A stretch of DNA of 21,161 nucleotides from Smithella sp. ME-1 (GCA_000495415.1 AWGX01000641.1:1-21161); one strand, 5' to 3'. Shown: positions 1 to 8,149, counted from the first letter of the stretch. The notes: generated by a model not told the origin, from the letters alone. Translations and numbers: made by a program.

Positions 1-9
1 TCGGGATTC

Positions 10-51
10 AACTTACCAATTCCGCTGCACTACGCTTTCGGAATTGGAGTT
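10..51. repeat. Imperfect inverted repeat (hairpin) upstream of the rodZ-like gene
   Basis: Two perfect 9-base arms, CCAATTCCG at 16-24 and CGGAATTGG at 39-47, enclose a 14-base loop. The pairing extends outward through AACT (10-13) and AGTT (48-51) if a two-base bulge at 14-15 is allowed, giving about 13 base pairs. No run of T follows, so it is not a classical intrinsic terminator. It could be the transcription end of an unseen upstream gene or one copy of a dispersed palindromic repeat. The sequence alone cannot separate these. Confidence 0.55.
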
Positions 52-80
52 TCACAATAAATAAGGTTTGTTTTAATAAG

Positions 81-109
81 TTGTGTTACAATAAAATTAG
101 TGTTAAATA
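81..109 (+). promoter_or_regulatory. Possible promoter for the rodZ-like gene and tatA
   Basis: A TTGTGT hexamer at 81-86 is followed after 17 bases by TAAATA at 104-109. This would start transcription near 116 and leave a leader of about 19 bases before the ATG at 135. Both boxes are only partial matches to sigma-70 consensus and the region is AT-rich, so chance matches are likely. Confidence 0.25.
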
Positions 110-134
110 AACACAAAAAAACATTTTTTAAGCC

Positions 135-1034
135 ATGTTTGTAGAAAAAACTCCAAATTATTCACAGGAATTGAAAGAAAAAAGGGAGGCTCTGGGTCTT
201 TCTCTTGCGGATGTATTCCGGCGCACGCGTATCAGTGTTGCATATCTGCAGGCTATAGAAAATAACGACTTTCAGTTACTGCCGGTTTCTGTCTACACAA
301 AAAATTTTATCAGAACTTACGCTCGCGCTTTAGGTGTCGACAGTGAGCCGATAATTGCCAATTATGAAAATTATCTTAACTCTCGTAAAAGCATACAAAC
401 GCAGCCTCCAAGGAATGCCTCGGAGAAAAAAAATGTTTTTGCCAGAATTGCCAGTCCTAAAGCTTATTGGAGTATTGCCTCTGTTTTAATAGTTGTCAGT
501 ATTGTGACCTGGTTAATTTCCAAACAATATCAATCATCCTCCGATATAATTGATTCCACAGGAGCAATAACTGCCGCTGTTTCGGAAAACAAAGTACAAA
601 CTGTAAATCCTGCGCTTAATTCAGTAACAACCGCCACTCCAAATCAACAGGCTGCCGCAGAGCTTGAAAAAAACAAAATTAATGAACAATCACAAATTAA
701 GACGCAATCAATTCCCGCCAAGATAGAAAATAATGCTGCGAAACCGTTAAAAGAACAATTTTCGTTACCTTCTAAAAAAGTAGAGACTGCGGTGAATGAC
801 AAAGAAGCTGGTCTTTTGGTTATTAGCGCAATTGAAGAAACATGGATAAGAATTAAGGCCGATCAAACTCCCTCATTCCAAATTCTGTTAAAGGCTGGAG
901 AAAAATTTGAACGCAAAGCGGCAAGTTTTGATATGGATATTGGCAACGCCGGAGGGATTAAGATACAATTTAAAGGTAAAAAAATGGAAAACCTGGGCAA
1001 GTCGGGGCAGGTAGTCCACTTGCGATTACCATAA
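135..1034 (+). CDS. rodZ: RodZ-like helix-turn-helix membrane protein
   Basis: The 299-residue protein has the three-part layout of RodZ. An N-terminal cytoplasmic helix-turn-helix of the HTH_25 type (about residues 10-75) contains the typical stretch in which a helix followed by YLQAIENNDF leads into a Y-T-K-N-F-I-R segment. One membrane span follows at about 111-129. A low-complexity Gln/Asn/Ala/Lys linker (about 135-220) leads to a C-terminal periplasmic beta-rich domain (about 224-299) of the DUF4115 type. RodZ links the MreB cytoskeleton to the cell-wall elongation machinery and supports rod shape. This is family knowledge, and no mreB or rodA is in view. The ATG at 135 has no good Shine-Dalgarno site, but the domain begins at once, so no later start fits better. 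TatA follows after 32 bases, so the two are probably co-transcribed. Some members of this architecture may act as regulators, so the shape role is likely but not proven. Confidence 0.75.
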   Translation: MFVEKTPNYSQELKEKREALGLSLADVFRRTRISVAYLQAIENNDFQLLPVSVYTKNFIRTYARALGVDSEPIIANYENYLNSRKSIQTQPPRNASEKKNVFARIASPKAYWSIASVLIVVSIVTWLISKQYQSSSDIIDSTGAITAAVSENKVQTVNPALNSVTTATPNQQAAAELEKNKINEQSQIKTQSIPAKIENNAAKPLKEQFSLPSKKVETAVNDKEAGLLVISAIEETWIRIKADQTPSFQILLKAGEKFERKAASFDMDIGNAGGIKIQFKGKKMENLGKSGQVVHLRLP

Positions 1035-1066
1035 CTTTTAAAAATAAAAATTAATGAGGTAATATT

Positions 1067-1255
1067 ATGTTTGGAATAGGTATGCCGGAATTACTAATAA
1101 TATTAGTAATTATTTTAATTATCTTTGGTGTGGGGAAATTGCCGGAAATTGGTTCTGCCTTAGGTAAGGGAATCAAAAACTTCAAGAAAACGATGAACGA
1201 TAATAACGAAATTGCTAATCAACCACCAAAGAAAGAAGAAGAAGAAAAAAAATAA
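1067..1255 (+). CDS. tatA: Sec-independent protein translocase subunit TatA
   Basis: This 62-residue protein has the TatA/E form. A very short N-terminus leads into one hydrophobic transmembrane helix (about residues 7-20), then the conserved F-G hinge, then an amphipathic helix ([19 protein letters not shown]), and a short charged tail rich in Glu and Lys. TatA oligomerises to form the passage through which folded proteins with twin-arginine signals cross the inner membrane. Its partner TatC is not in the window. A TGAGGT site lies about 7 bases before the ATG. Residue 8 is Glu, the usual residue in TatB and in many TatA proteins of this bacterial group, whereas E. coli TatA has Gln. The short tail argues against TatB. 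A single protein may serve both roles, which cannot be judged without the rest of the genome. Confidence 0.92.
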   Translation: MFGIGMPELLIILVIILIIFGVGKLPEIGSALGKGIKNFKKTMNDNNEIANQPPKKEEEEKK

Positions 1256-1394
1256 AATTTATCCTGTACAAAGCGATTCGGTACTGAACAATTTTTGCGT
1301 CAAACCGCATCCTTCTATTTTTAAATAGATTAAGGCTGCTCTGGGGAATTTAATTTTTAAAGCGGTTAATGCTACTCAAAGTACATTTAAATGA

Positions 1395-1808
1395 TTAAAA
1401 TGGAACGTCATCCAGCGTCGTATCTCCATTACCGGGGCTTCCGGTTGCGGTGTCAAGGGATGCATCGTCAGCTTTATTTTGCCCTTTGGAATCAAGCATC
1501 TTCATGTCGTTGGCAATAATTTCCGTTGTGTAACGTTTAACGCCTTCCTTGTCTTCCCATGAACGGGTTTGAATACGGCCCTCAATAAAAACCAATTTCC
1601 CTTTTACCAGATAATTGCCGCAGATTTCTGCCAGTTTTCTGTAGGTAACAATCTGGTGCCATTCTGTTCTTTGTACTTTTTCGCCGTTTTTATCTTTCCA
1701 CTGCTCATCTGTGGCTATCCTAAAGGTAGTGACCATTGTACCGTCTGGTGTATAACGTATATCAGGATCTTTTCCCAGTCTTCCAATCAATATCGCCTTG
1801 TTTATCAT
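1395..1808 (-). CDS. ssb: Single-stranded DNA-binding protein
   Basis: The 137-residue protein has an N-terminal OB fold (about residues 1-105) beginning MINKAILIGRLGKDPDIRYT and including the typical TEWHQIV and KGKLVFIEGRIQTRSW strands. A short acidic, Gly/Ser-containing linker ends in the conserved tip D-D-V-P-F, which recruits replication and repair partners. It coats single-stranded DNA during replication, recombination and repair. The frame stays open to an upstream ATG at 1871, but the start at 1808 is preferred. A strong AAGGAGG site lies about 10 bases ahead, homology begins there, and the upstream codons fall inside the likely promoter. The gene stands alone and converges on tatA. 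The 139-base gap between them has no convincing terminator. The linker is short compared with E. coli SSB (178 residues) but normal for bacteria of this kind. Confidence 0.96.
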   Translation of the reverse strand: MINKAILIGRLGKDPDIRYTPDGTMVTTFRIATDEQWKDKNGEKVQRTEWHQIVTYRKLAEICGNYLVKGKLVFIEGRIQTRSWEDKEGVKRYTTEIIANDMKMLDSKGQNKADDASLDTATGSPGNGDTTLDDVPF

Positions 1809-1842
1809 TTTACCCCCGCCTCCTTTTGAGAAAACTTTTTGT

Positions 1843-1871
1843 ATAATACATAACATTGCGACCGGAAGCAA
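1843..1871 (-). promoter_or_regulatory. Likely ssb promoter
   Basis: Read on the minus strand, TTGCTT (1871-1866) is followed after exactly 17 bases by TATTAT (1848-1843). This places the transcription start near 1836, upstream of the Shine-Dalgarno site and of the ATG at 1808. The -10 box matches five of six consensus bases, the -35 only three. An ATTGCG hexamer at 1855-1860 sits in the spacer and recurs inverted twice further upstream. Confidence 0.45.
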
Positions 1872-1937
1872 ATTAATTTTGTGTAGAAAAACCCCAAATT
1901 TTATTCATCTTCCGCAATAACGCAATCATGATCATAC

Positions 1938-1964
1938 TTGACTATTTGGTAAAAAAAATATAGT
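1938..1964 (+). promoter_or_regulatory. Likely promoter for lysS and the long envelope operon
   Basis: TTGACT (1938-1943) and TATAGT (1959-1964) each match five of six sigma-70 consensus bases, but the spacer is only 15 bases. Transcription would begin near 1971, giving a leader of about 23 bases with a GGAG site at 1985-1988. Overlapping 8-base palindromes (ATCATGAT and ATGATCAT, 1925-1935) lie directly upstream of the -35 box and could be an operator. Confidence 0.5.
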
Positions 1965-1993
1965 TAAACAATCTTTATGAAAGTGGAGAAATT

Positions 1994-3475
1994 ATGGAAG
2001 ATAATGATCTTTTAAAGATCCGTCTGGAAAAAATATCTGACTTAACAGACGCCGGAATTGATTTATATCCCAATGATGTCAAGCCTGAAAATACAACAGC
2101 AGAAATAATTGCCCTGTTTGGCTCCTATACCGGCGAAGAGCTGGAAAAATTAACAAATAGTTTTTCTGTGGCCGGGCGCTTGATGGCCATGCGTAACTTT
2201 GGCAAAGCTGCATTTGTAAAGATTCAGGATTACAAAGGTCAGATTCAAGGTTATGTAGCTAAAAACATCCTGAGTTCTGAGGATTATTTTGTTTTTAAAA
2301 AGCTTGATATAGGTGATATTATTTATATTTCGGGGAAATTATTTCGAACGAAAACCGATGAACTGACTATTGAGGCAGAAAAATTGACTTTGCTTTCCAA
2401 ATCAATACGTCCTCTGCCGGAAAAGTGGCATGGCCTTACCGATATTGAGACAAGATACCGTCAGAGGTATCTTGATTTAATAGCCAATCCCAAGGTTAAA
2501 GAAATATTTTACAGGCGCAGTCGTATTATCAAGCTTATTCGCCAGTTTATGGATGAGCATGATTTTCTCGAAGTAGAAACACCGATGATGCAGCCACGCG
2601 CAGGTGGTGCTGCCGCCCGTCCTTTCAAAACTCATCATAACGCTCTGGATACCGATTTCTACCTGAGAATAGCACCCGAACTTTATTTAAAACGTTTGGT
2701 TACCGGCGGACTAGAGAAAGTTTATGAAATCAACCGAAATTTCCGTAATGAAGGCATTTCCACATTTCATAATCCTGAATTTACCATGATGGAATTCTAT
2801 CAGGCATATAGTACTTATGAAGATTTAATGTCTTTAACCGAAGATTTATTCGTTTTCCTGGCCCAGAATATATTTGGCGGTATGAAGTTTATTTATCAGA
2901 ATACTCAAATAGATTTAACCCCTCCCTGGCGGCGTATTTCCGTAAAAGACACTCTTATACAAATAGCCGGAATGGAACCATCAGCACTGGAAGATCGGGC
3001 CAAAGCCTTTGCTTTTGCAAAAAAAACCGGCTGCAAGGTAAATGAAACCGATCACTTAGGAAAAATTTTGATGGCCGTTTTCGATGAGGTAGTTGAAAAG
3101 AAACTTATTCAGCCGACATTTGTTACGCATTATCCGGTGATTATTTCTCCCCTGTCTCGGAGATCGAAAAATGAAGTAGACTTAACGGATCGCTTTGAAT
3201 TGTATATTTTCGGAAGAGAAATTGCCAATGCGTTTTCCGAACTAAACGATCCGGTAGATCAAAAGGAAAGATTTCTTCAGCAACTTAAAGAAAGGGAAGC
3301 TGGTGACGAAGAGGCGCATGAGATGGATGAGGATTATATCCGGGCGCTGGAATACGCCATGCCGCCGACAGCAGGTGAAGGAATCGGTATTGATCGTTTA
3401 GTTATGCTTTTTACAGATTCAGCTTCCATCAGGGATGTCATTTTGTTTCCTTTGTTAAAAACTAAACAGGAATAA
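1994..3475 (+). CDS. lysS: Lysyl-tRNA synthetase, class II
   Basis: This 493-residue enzyme charges tRNA-Lys with lysine in an ATP-dependent reaction. The N-terminal OB fold for anticodon binding covers about residues 55-135. The class II catalytic core follows. Motif 1 lies around 176-205 (ending FLEVETPMM), motif 2 at 249-271 with the ATP-binding F-R-N-E-G and the E-F-T-M-M-E-F-Y stretch, and motif 3 at 463-475 (GEGIGIDRLVMLF). Length and motifs are normal, and nothing is missing. A GGAG site lies 5 bases before the ATG. It heads a row of envelope genes and is separated from the Lol permease gene by 63 bases with no visible terminator, so it probably shares their transcript. Coupling a translation gene to envelope genes is a common arrangement in this bacterial group and does not imply a shared biochemical role. 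Confidence 0.97.
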   Translation: MEDNDLLKIRLEKISDLTDAGIDLYPNDVKPENTTAEIIALFGSYTGEELEKLTNSFSVAGRLMAMRNFGKAAFVKIQDYKGQIQGYVAKNILSSEDYFVFKKLDIGDIIYISGKLFRTKTDELTIEAEKLTLLSKSIRPLPEKWHGLTDIETRYRQRYLDLIANPKVKEIFYRRSRIIKLIRQFMDEHDFLEVETPMMQPRAGGAAARPFKTHHNALDTDFYLRIAPELYLKRLVTGGLEKVYEINRNFRNEGISTFHNPEFTMMEFYQAYSTYEDLMSLTEDLFVFLAQNIFGGMKFIYQNTQIDLTPPWRRISVKDTLIQIAGMEPSALEDRAKAFAFAKKTGCKVNETDHLGKILMAVFDEVVEKKLIQPTFVTHYPVIISPLSRRSKNEVDLTDRFELYIFGREIANAFSELNDPVDQKERFLQQLKEREAGDEEAHEMDEDYIRALEYAMPPTAGEGIGIDRLVMLFTDSASIRDVILFPLLKTKQE

Positions 3476-3538
3476 AATGAAGACATTAATTGTTATTTAC
3501 CGTCAGCTCTGATTCTTCTCAAATAAGGATTTAACACT

Positions 3539-4825
3539 TTGATACCGTATGAATTTTTTATAAGTCGGCGTTATTTGAGCGCGAAGCGTAAACAGATATT
3601 TGTATCGATCATTACGTTTATATCGATCTTTGGTATTTTTCTGGGGGTGGCAGCTCTTATTATTGTGCTGGCGGTCATGAACGGCTTTGAAGAGGACTTG
3701 CGTACAAAAATTCTGGGAATTAAGTCTCATATCGAATTAACAACTGATATGACCGGTCCTATGAAAAATTACCAGCAAGTTCAGGAAAAAATTGCCGGAA
3801 TAGAAGGAGTTGTTGCATCTACTCCATTCATTTACAGCCAGGCGATGATTCGTAATGGTAACGGTGTGACCGGTGTGGTTATGCGTGCGTTGGAAACCCA
3901 AAGCGCTTTCAAAGTTATCAATCTGGGAAAAATAAAAGAAGGCAATATTGAGTATCTCAATGAAATTCCGCAGGAGATTTCCAAAAATTTCAAAAACGAA
4001 AATTTGTCTCTTGAGGGAATTGTAATAGGCAAGGAAATGGCCAGGAACATGGGAATTTTTCTTTACGATCCTATAACTATTATTTCGCCGGTAAGTATTT
4101 CCACACCCATGGGTATGGTGCCCCGCATGAAAAAATTCATTGTTGTCGGTATTTTTGAATCAGGATTCTACGAGTACGATTCTACACTTGCTTTTTTATC
4201 TTTAAAAAGTTGCCAGGATTTTCTTCAAATGGGCGATACTGTTACGGGCATTGAGATCAAAGTAGATAATATTTACAAAGCCGATATTATTGCTCAAAAA
4301 ATTCAAAAGAAATTGGGGTTTCCTTTCTGGGCGCAAAACTGGATGCAAATGAATAAGAATTTTTTTTCCGCTTTACAACTGGAAAAACGTGTCATGTTTA
4401 TTATTCTAAGCTTAATAGTTCTTGTTGCCGCGTTTAATATAATCAGCACACTGATAATGATAGTCATGGAAAAAAGCAAAGATATTGCCATTTTAAAATC
4501 AATGGGGGCAACTGCCAGCAGCATTATGAAAATATTTATTTATCAGGGGCTTATTATCGGTATTATCGGTACGACTTTGGGATGTATTGCCGGTGTTGCC
4601 ATTGCTTTCAATATCCAAAAAGTATCGCTTTTTATAGAGAAACTTTTCCACTTCAAGTTTTTGCCCGGTGATGTTTATTATTTAAGTGAGCTTCCATCTA
4701 AGGTCAATTATGGTGATGTGACGATTATTGTTCTTGGTACGCTGCTTATTTGTTTTCTGTCAACAATTTACCCATCATTAAGGGCATCGAAGTCGGATCC
4801 GGCCGAAGCATTAAGATACGAATAA
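3539..4825 (+). CDS. lolC: Lipoprotein-releasing ABC transporter permease (LolC/LolE family)
   Basis: The 428-residue inner-membrane protein has the FtsX/MacB-like plan. One membrane span lies near the N-terminus (about residues 22-46), followed by a large periplasmic domain (about 47-275) and three further spans (about 285-308, 331-358 and 392-413). It ends with the family hallmark segment containing PSLRASKSDPAEALRYE. With LolD it extracts mature lipoproteins from the inner membrane and hands them to LolA. The start is a TTG at 3539 with an AAGGA site 9 bases upstream. It yields the expected MIPYEFFISRRYL opening, and no ATG fits the homology. Only one permease gene precedes lolD, so the transporter may use two copies of one protein, as in organisms with a single LolF-type permease. 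The choice of LolC, LolE or LolF as the name is therefore uncertain, but the family is clear. Confidence 0.9.
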   Translation: MIPYEFFISRRYLSAKRKQIFVSIITFISIFGIFLGVAALIIVLAVMNGFEEDLRTKILGIKSHIELTTDMTGPMKNYQQVQEKIAGIEGVVASTPFIYSQAMIRNGNGVTGVVMRALETQSAFKVINLGKIKEGNIEYLNEIPQEISKNFKNENLSLEGIVIGKEMARNMGIFLYDPITIISPVSISTPMGMVPRMKKFIVVGIFESGFYEYDSTLAFLSLKSCQDFLQMGDTVTGIEIKVDNIYKADIIAQKIQKKLGFPFWAQNWMQMNKNFFSALQLEKRVMFIILSLIVLVAAFNIISTLIMIVMEKSKDIAILKSMGATASSIMKIFIYQGLIIGIIGTTLGCIAGVAIAFNIQKVSLFIEKLFHFKFLPGDVYYLSELPSKVNYGDVTIIVLGTLLICFLSTIYPSLRASKSDPAEALRYE

Positions 4826-4848
4826 AATTAAAATAGTGAACGCAAAAC

Positions 4849-5520
4849 ATGATAGCTCTGGAAAATTTATCGAAAACATTTTTTAAAGACGGTAATAAAA
4901 TAGAAGTTTTACGCAGTCTTAATTTGAAAATTAATAAAGGGGAATCCCTGGCTATTCTTGGTGTTTCCGGTGCCGGTAAAAGCACACTTATTCATATTTT
5001 AGGTATATTGGATCACCCTACAGAAGGTTGCCTTTTTATTAATGGTATAAATGTTTTTGAATGGGATGAAAAGAAAAAGGCTCATTTCCGTAACACTACG
5101 ATTGGTTTCGTTTTTCAGTTTAATAATTTGCTTCCGGAATTCAACGCCTTGGAAAACACAATGATGCCGGCTTTAATCAGTGGAATGTCCAAAAAACAGG
5201 CGTCAGAAAAAGCTTGCAAATTGTTGAGTGAAGTTGGATTAGAACATAGAATAAAGCATAAACCCGGAGAATTGTCCGGCGGTGAACAACAGCGCGTGGC
5301 AATTGCCCGTGCGTTAGTAATGGAACCCGAAATATTGCTTGCCGATGAACCAACAGGAAATCTTGACACGATAACAGGAAAAAAGATAGAAGACGTTTTA
5401 ATTAATTTGAATATAATGAAGAAAATTACCCTTGTCACCGTGACTCATAACAAATTGCTGGCAGAAAGAATGTCCAACAGGATTGTCCTTAATGATGGGA
5501 GAATTTATGATTATAAATAA
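4849..5520 (+). CDS. lolD: Lipoprotein-releasing ABC transporter ATP-binding protein LolD
   Basis: This 223-residue ATPase powers the Lol permease encoded 23 bases upstream. The nucleotide-binding motifs are complete: Walker A GVSGAGKST (38-46, Lys44), Q-loop around Gln90, signature LSGGEQ (142-147), Walker B EILLADEP (161-168, catalytic Glu167) and a switch histidine in VTVTHN. The stretch after the Q-loop, N-N-L-L-P-E-F-N-A-L-E-N, is the LolD/MacB subtype pattern and contacts the permease coupling helix. Length is normal for LolD. The Shine-Dalgarno site is weak, and translation may be coupled to the upstream gene. Its last 14 bases overlap the start of bamA. Confidence 0.94.
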   Translation: MIALENLSKTFFKDGNKIEVLRSLNLKINKGESLAILGVSGAGKSTLIHILGILDHPTEGCLFINGINVFEWDEKKKAHFRNTTIGFVFQFNNLLPEFNALENTMMPALISGMSKKQASEKACKLLSEVGLEHRIKHKPGELSGGEQQRVAIARALVMEPEILLADEPTGNLDTITGKKIEDVLINLNIMKKITLVTVTHNKLLAERMSNRIVLNDGRIYDYK

Positions 5521-8149
5521 AATTGTTTGTAAAAAATGTTTGATCTTTTTGCTTTTAATTATTTTCTTTATTCCTCCGGTTTATTCTGAGGAATTGACGA
5601 AAATCAGTGTGCTGCCGTTTGAAGTATACAGCAGTGGTAATATTGCAGCAATCAAGGAGTCTTTGTATGAAGGGTTGAACGAAGAATTAAAAAAAGAAAA
5701 AAATATTCAAATAATCCCGGCAGATATCTTTCTTCAAAGAACCGTTAAAATTGATCAAAAACAAGCACTTCAGTACGGAAAATCTATTGGTGCTGATTTT
5801 GTTATTATCGGCAGCTTGACTCAATTGGGCGAAACCCTGAATATTGATGCCAGAATAATAGATGTAAACAAAGCAAATGTTTTGCCAACAGCTTCCGTTC
5901 AGGGGAAAGGACTGGCCAACCTGAGGTCGATAGTTGCGCAATTAAAACCGGTAATTCTTGTTCGCACGGGTCTGGTTCAAAAAATAGCCAGGATTGAAAT
6001 TCAGGGCAACCGGAAAATAGATGCGTCTGCTATTATTGCGCAAATCAAAAGTAAGGCCGGCAATAATTTTTCCGAAGCGGATGTGGCCTCTGACATAAAA
6101 ACGATTTTTAAAATGGGTTTTTTTCTGGATGTAACTGCCAAATCATCAACAACAACAGATGGCAAAGTAGTAATTTTTATTGTGCAGGAAAAAGGATTAA
6201 TTTCCGATATTCGTATTAATGGCAATAAAGCTTTAAGTAAAAGCGATATTCAGGAAGTTTTGACGGTTAAAACCAGACAGAATTTGAATCAGGAAAAGAT
6301 TAAAGAGGATATAGAAAGAATAAAAATTCTTTATGACAGCAAAGGTTATTATAATGCTGAAATAATAGATAGAGTCGAACAAGACGGTAACGATTTCCGT
6401 GTAATTCTTGATATCAAAGAAAACGACAGGCTATACGTTAAGTCGATAACTTTTGACGGTAACGAAGCCTACTCTTCTAAAGAGCTAAAAAACATGATGA
6501 GTACCTCAGAGGCCGGCCTTTTTCGCTTCATCACTGATTCCGGTTTGCTAAAACGCGATCAACTTAAACAAGACGTCGGTAAATTGACAACTTATTATTA
6601 TAATAACGGATTTATCAATGCTCAAATCGGTGAACCGGAAATAACTATCGATAAAAAAGGAATTTACATTAAAATTATAGTTAAAGAAGGTAAAAGATTT
6701 AAAATCGACAAAGTGGAAATTTCCGGCGATTTACTGGAAAAATCCAGAGAAGAATTATTGAAATCACTAAAAGTAAAAAAAGGTGATAATTATAATCGTG
6801 AAGCAATCATGCGGGACATTGATTTTCTGACTCAGTCCTGTAATGATGAGGGTTATGCCAACGCCGACATTAATCCCAAAATCAATACCAGAGAAAATGA
6901 ACAATTGGCTGATATCGATTATCAGATAGTAAGAGGTCAGCTTGTTTTTATTAATCATATTAATATTTCCGGAAATAACATTACGCGTGACAAGGTCATC
7001 CGGCGTCAGTTGGATGTAGTTGAAGGTGATTTGTATTCCAGCAGTAAGTTAAGAAGCAGCTATAGTAATCTGAATCGGTTGCGCTATTTTGAAGAGGTGG
7101 ATTTTCAGACAGAAAAAGGTCCTGATAAAAAGAAAATGGACGTCAATATCCGGGTTAAGGAAAAAGGTACCGGTATGTTCATGATCGGTGCCGGTTACAG
7201 TGCCGCTGATCAGGCCGTTGTTATGGCGCAGATTACCCAGCAGAATTTTCTGGGTTACGGCCAGATTTTAAGTTTAAAAGCGTCTTTAGGTTCTACGACC
7301 AATAATATTGATTTATCTTTCACAGAACCATGGCTTTTTGATATACCTCTCTGGTGTAAAACCGATATCTGGAAATACAAAAAAGAATATGATTCTTATA
7401 CGCTCGATACACGAGGTGCCGGGCTGACTTTGGGATATCCACTTTTTGGTAAGATAGTTGGTTACTTGGGTTATAAACTAACAGCTGATGATATCACTGA
7501 TGTCACAGCTTTGGCTCCTGAGCAGATCCGAAAGCAAGAAGGTCAGACAATTACCAGTGCCGTTACGTTAACTTTGGTTCGCGACACGACCAATGATTAT
7601 ATTTTCCCCTCTAAAGGAACAAAGACCAGTGTTTCAGTGACGCAGGCAGGAGGAGTATTGGAAGGTGATACCAGTTATACACAATATGGAGCAAGTGCAT
7701 TTATGTACTATCCGTTGCCCCTGGATGTTGTTTTTGGTGTAAAAGGCAGGGTCGGATACATTCAAGGCCACGACGGAATAGAAATTCCCATTTTTAACAG
7801 ATATGTTTTAGGTGGCATTAATTCTCTTCGTGGTTTTCGTTACATCGGCCCGACTAATACAGGAACGAGTGATGTGATTGGTGGCAATACCATGTTAGTA
7901 TTTAACGCGGAGATAGTCTTTCCTTTTATTAAAGATGCGGGCATGAAAGGCGTTATTTTTTATGATGCCGGCAATTCCTGGAATGACCAGTATGATATAG
8001 GTAATTTATATCAATCTGTAGGCTTAGGTTTGCGCTGGTATTCGCCTATCGGTCCCTTAAGACTTGAATACGGCCGGATAATTAATCGTAGAGGACTAAG
8101 TGATGATTCCGATGGCCGCTGGGAATTTACTATCGGAATGCCCATGTAA
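5507..8149 (+). CDS. bamA: Outer membrane protein assembly factor BamA with an extra N-terminal domain
   Basis: The 880-residue protein is the core of the barrel-insertion machine. A signal peptide (residues 1-27, cleavage likely after VYS) is followed by an unusual alpha/beta domain (about 28-155) that resembles the N-terminal domain of TolB/FlgO-like proteins. Five POTRA domains follow (about 158-230, 231-307, 308-396, 397-477 and 478-554), then the 16-strand barrel (about 556-880). The lid-loop motif appears as LRGF (774-777) instead of the usual VRGF. The last strand ends in Met instead of the usual aromatic residue. The frame is open from a TTG at 5483, but the ATG at 5507 has a GGGAG site 5 bases ahead and gives a clean signal peptide. 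That start overlaps lolD by 14 bases. OmpH/Skp follows, as in most Gram-negative bacteria. Confidence 0.95.
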   Translation: MIINKIVCKKCLIFLLLIIFFIPPVYSEELTKISVLPFEVYSSGNIAAIKESLYEGLNEELKKEKNIQIIPADIFLQRTVKIDQKQALQYGKSIGADFVIIGSLTQLGETLNIDARIIDVNKANVLPTASVQGKGLANLRSIVAQLKPVILVRTGLVQKIARIEIQGNRKIDASAIIAQIKSKAGNNFSEADVASDIKTIFKMGFFLDVTAKSSTTTDGKVVIFIVQEKGLISDIRINGNKALSKSDIQEVLTVKTRQNLNQEKIKEDIERIKILYDSKGYYNAEIIDRVEQDGNDFRVILDIKENDRLYVKSITFDGNEAYSSKELKNMMSTSEAGLFRFITDSGLLKRDQLKQDVGKLTTYYYNNGFINAQIGEPEITIDKKGIYIKIIVKEGKRFKIDKVEISGDLLEKSREELLKSLKVKKGDNYNREAIMRDIDFLTQSCNDEGYANADINPKINTRENEQLADIDYQIVRGQLVFINHINISGNNITRDKVIRRQLDVVEGDLYSSSKLRSSYSNLNRLRYFEEVDFQTEKGPDKKKMDVNIRVKEKGTGMFMIGAGYSAADQAVVMAQITQQNFLGYGQILSLKASLGSTTNNIDLSFTEPWLFDIPLWCKTDIWKYKKEYDSYTLDTRGAGLTLGYPLFGKIVGYLGYKLTADDITDVTALAPEQIRKQEGQTITSAVTLTLVRDTTNDYIFPSKGTKTSVSVTQAGGVLEGDTSYTQYGASAFMYYPLPLDVVFGVKGRVGYIQGHDGIEIPIFNRYVLGGINSLRGFRYIGPTNTGTSDVIGGNTMLVFNAEIVFPFIKDAGMKGVIFYDAGNSWNDQYDIGNLYQSVGLGLRWYSPIGPLRLEYGRIINRRGLSDDSDGRWEFTIGMPM

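Noticed and set aside
1067..1255. Assignment of the 62-residue Tat protein as TatB
   Set aside because: Glu at position 8 is TatB-like, but the protein ends shortly after the amphipathic helix and lacks the long C-terminal region of TatB.
1314..1329. A 7-base inverted repeat TCTATTT/AAATAGA between tatA and ssb as a terminator
   Set aside because: It is made almost wholly of A and T, has a two-base loop and is not followed by a T run in either direction, so its stem would be too weak.
1809..1871. N-terminal 21-residue extension of SSB from an upstream ATG
   Set aside because: The extension contains no known SSB sequence, overlaps the probable promoter and contains the ribosome site for the ATG at 1808.
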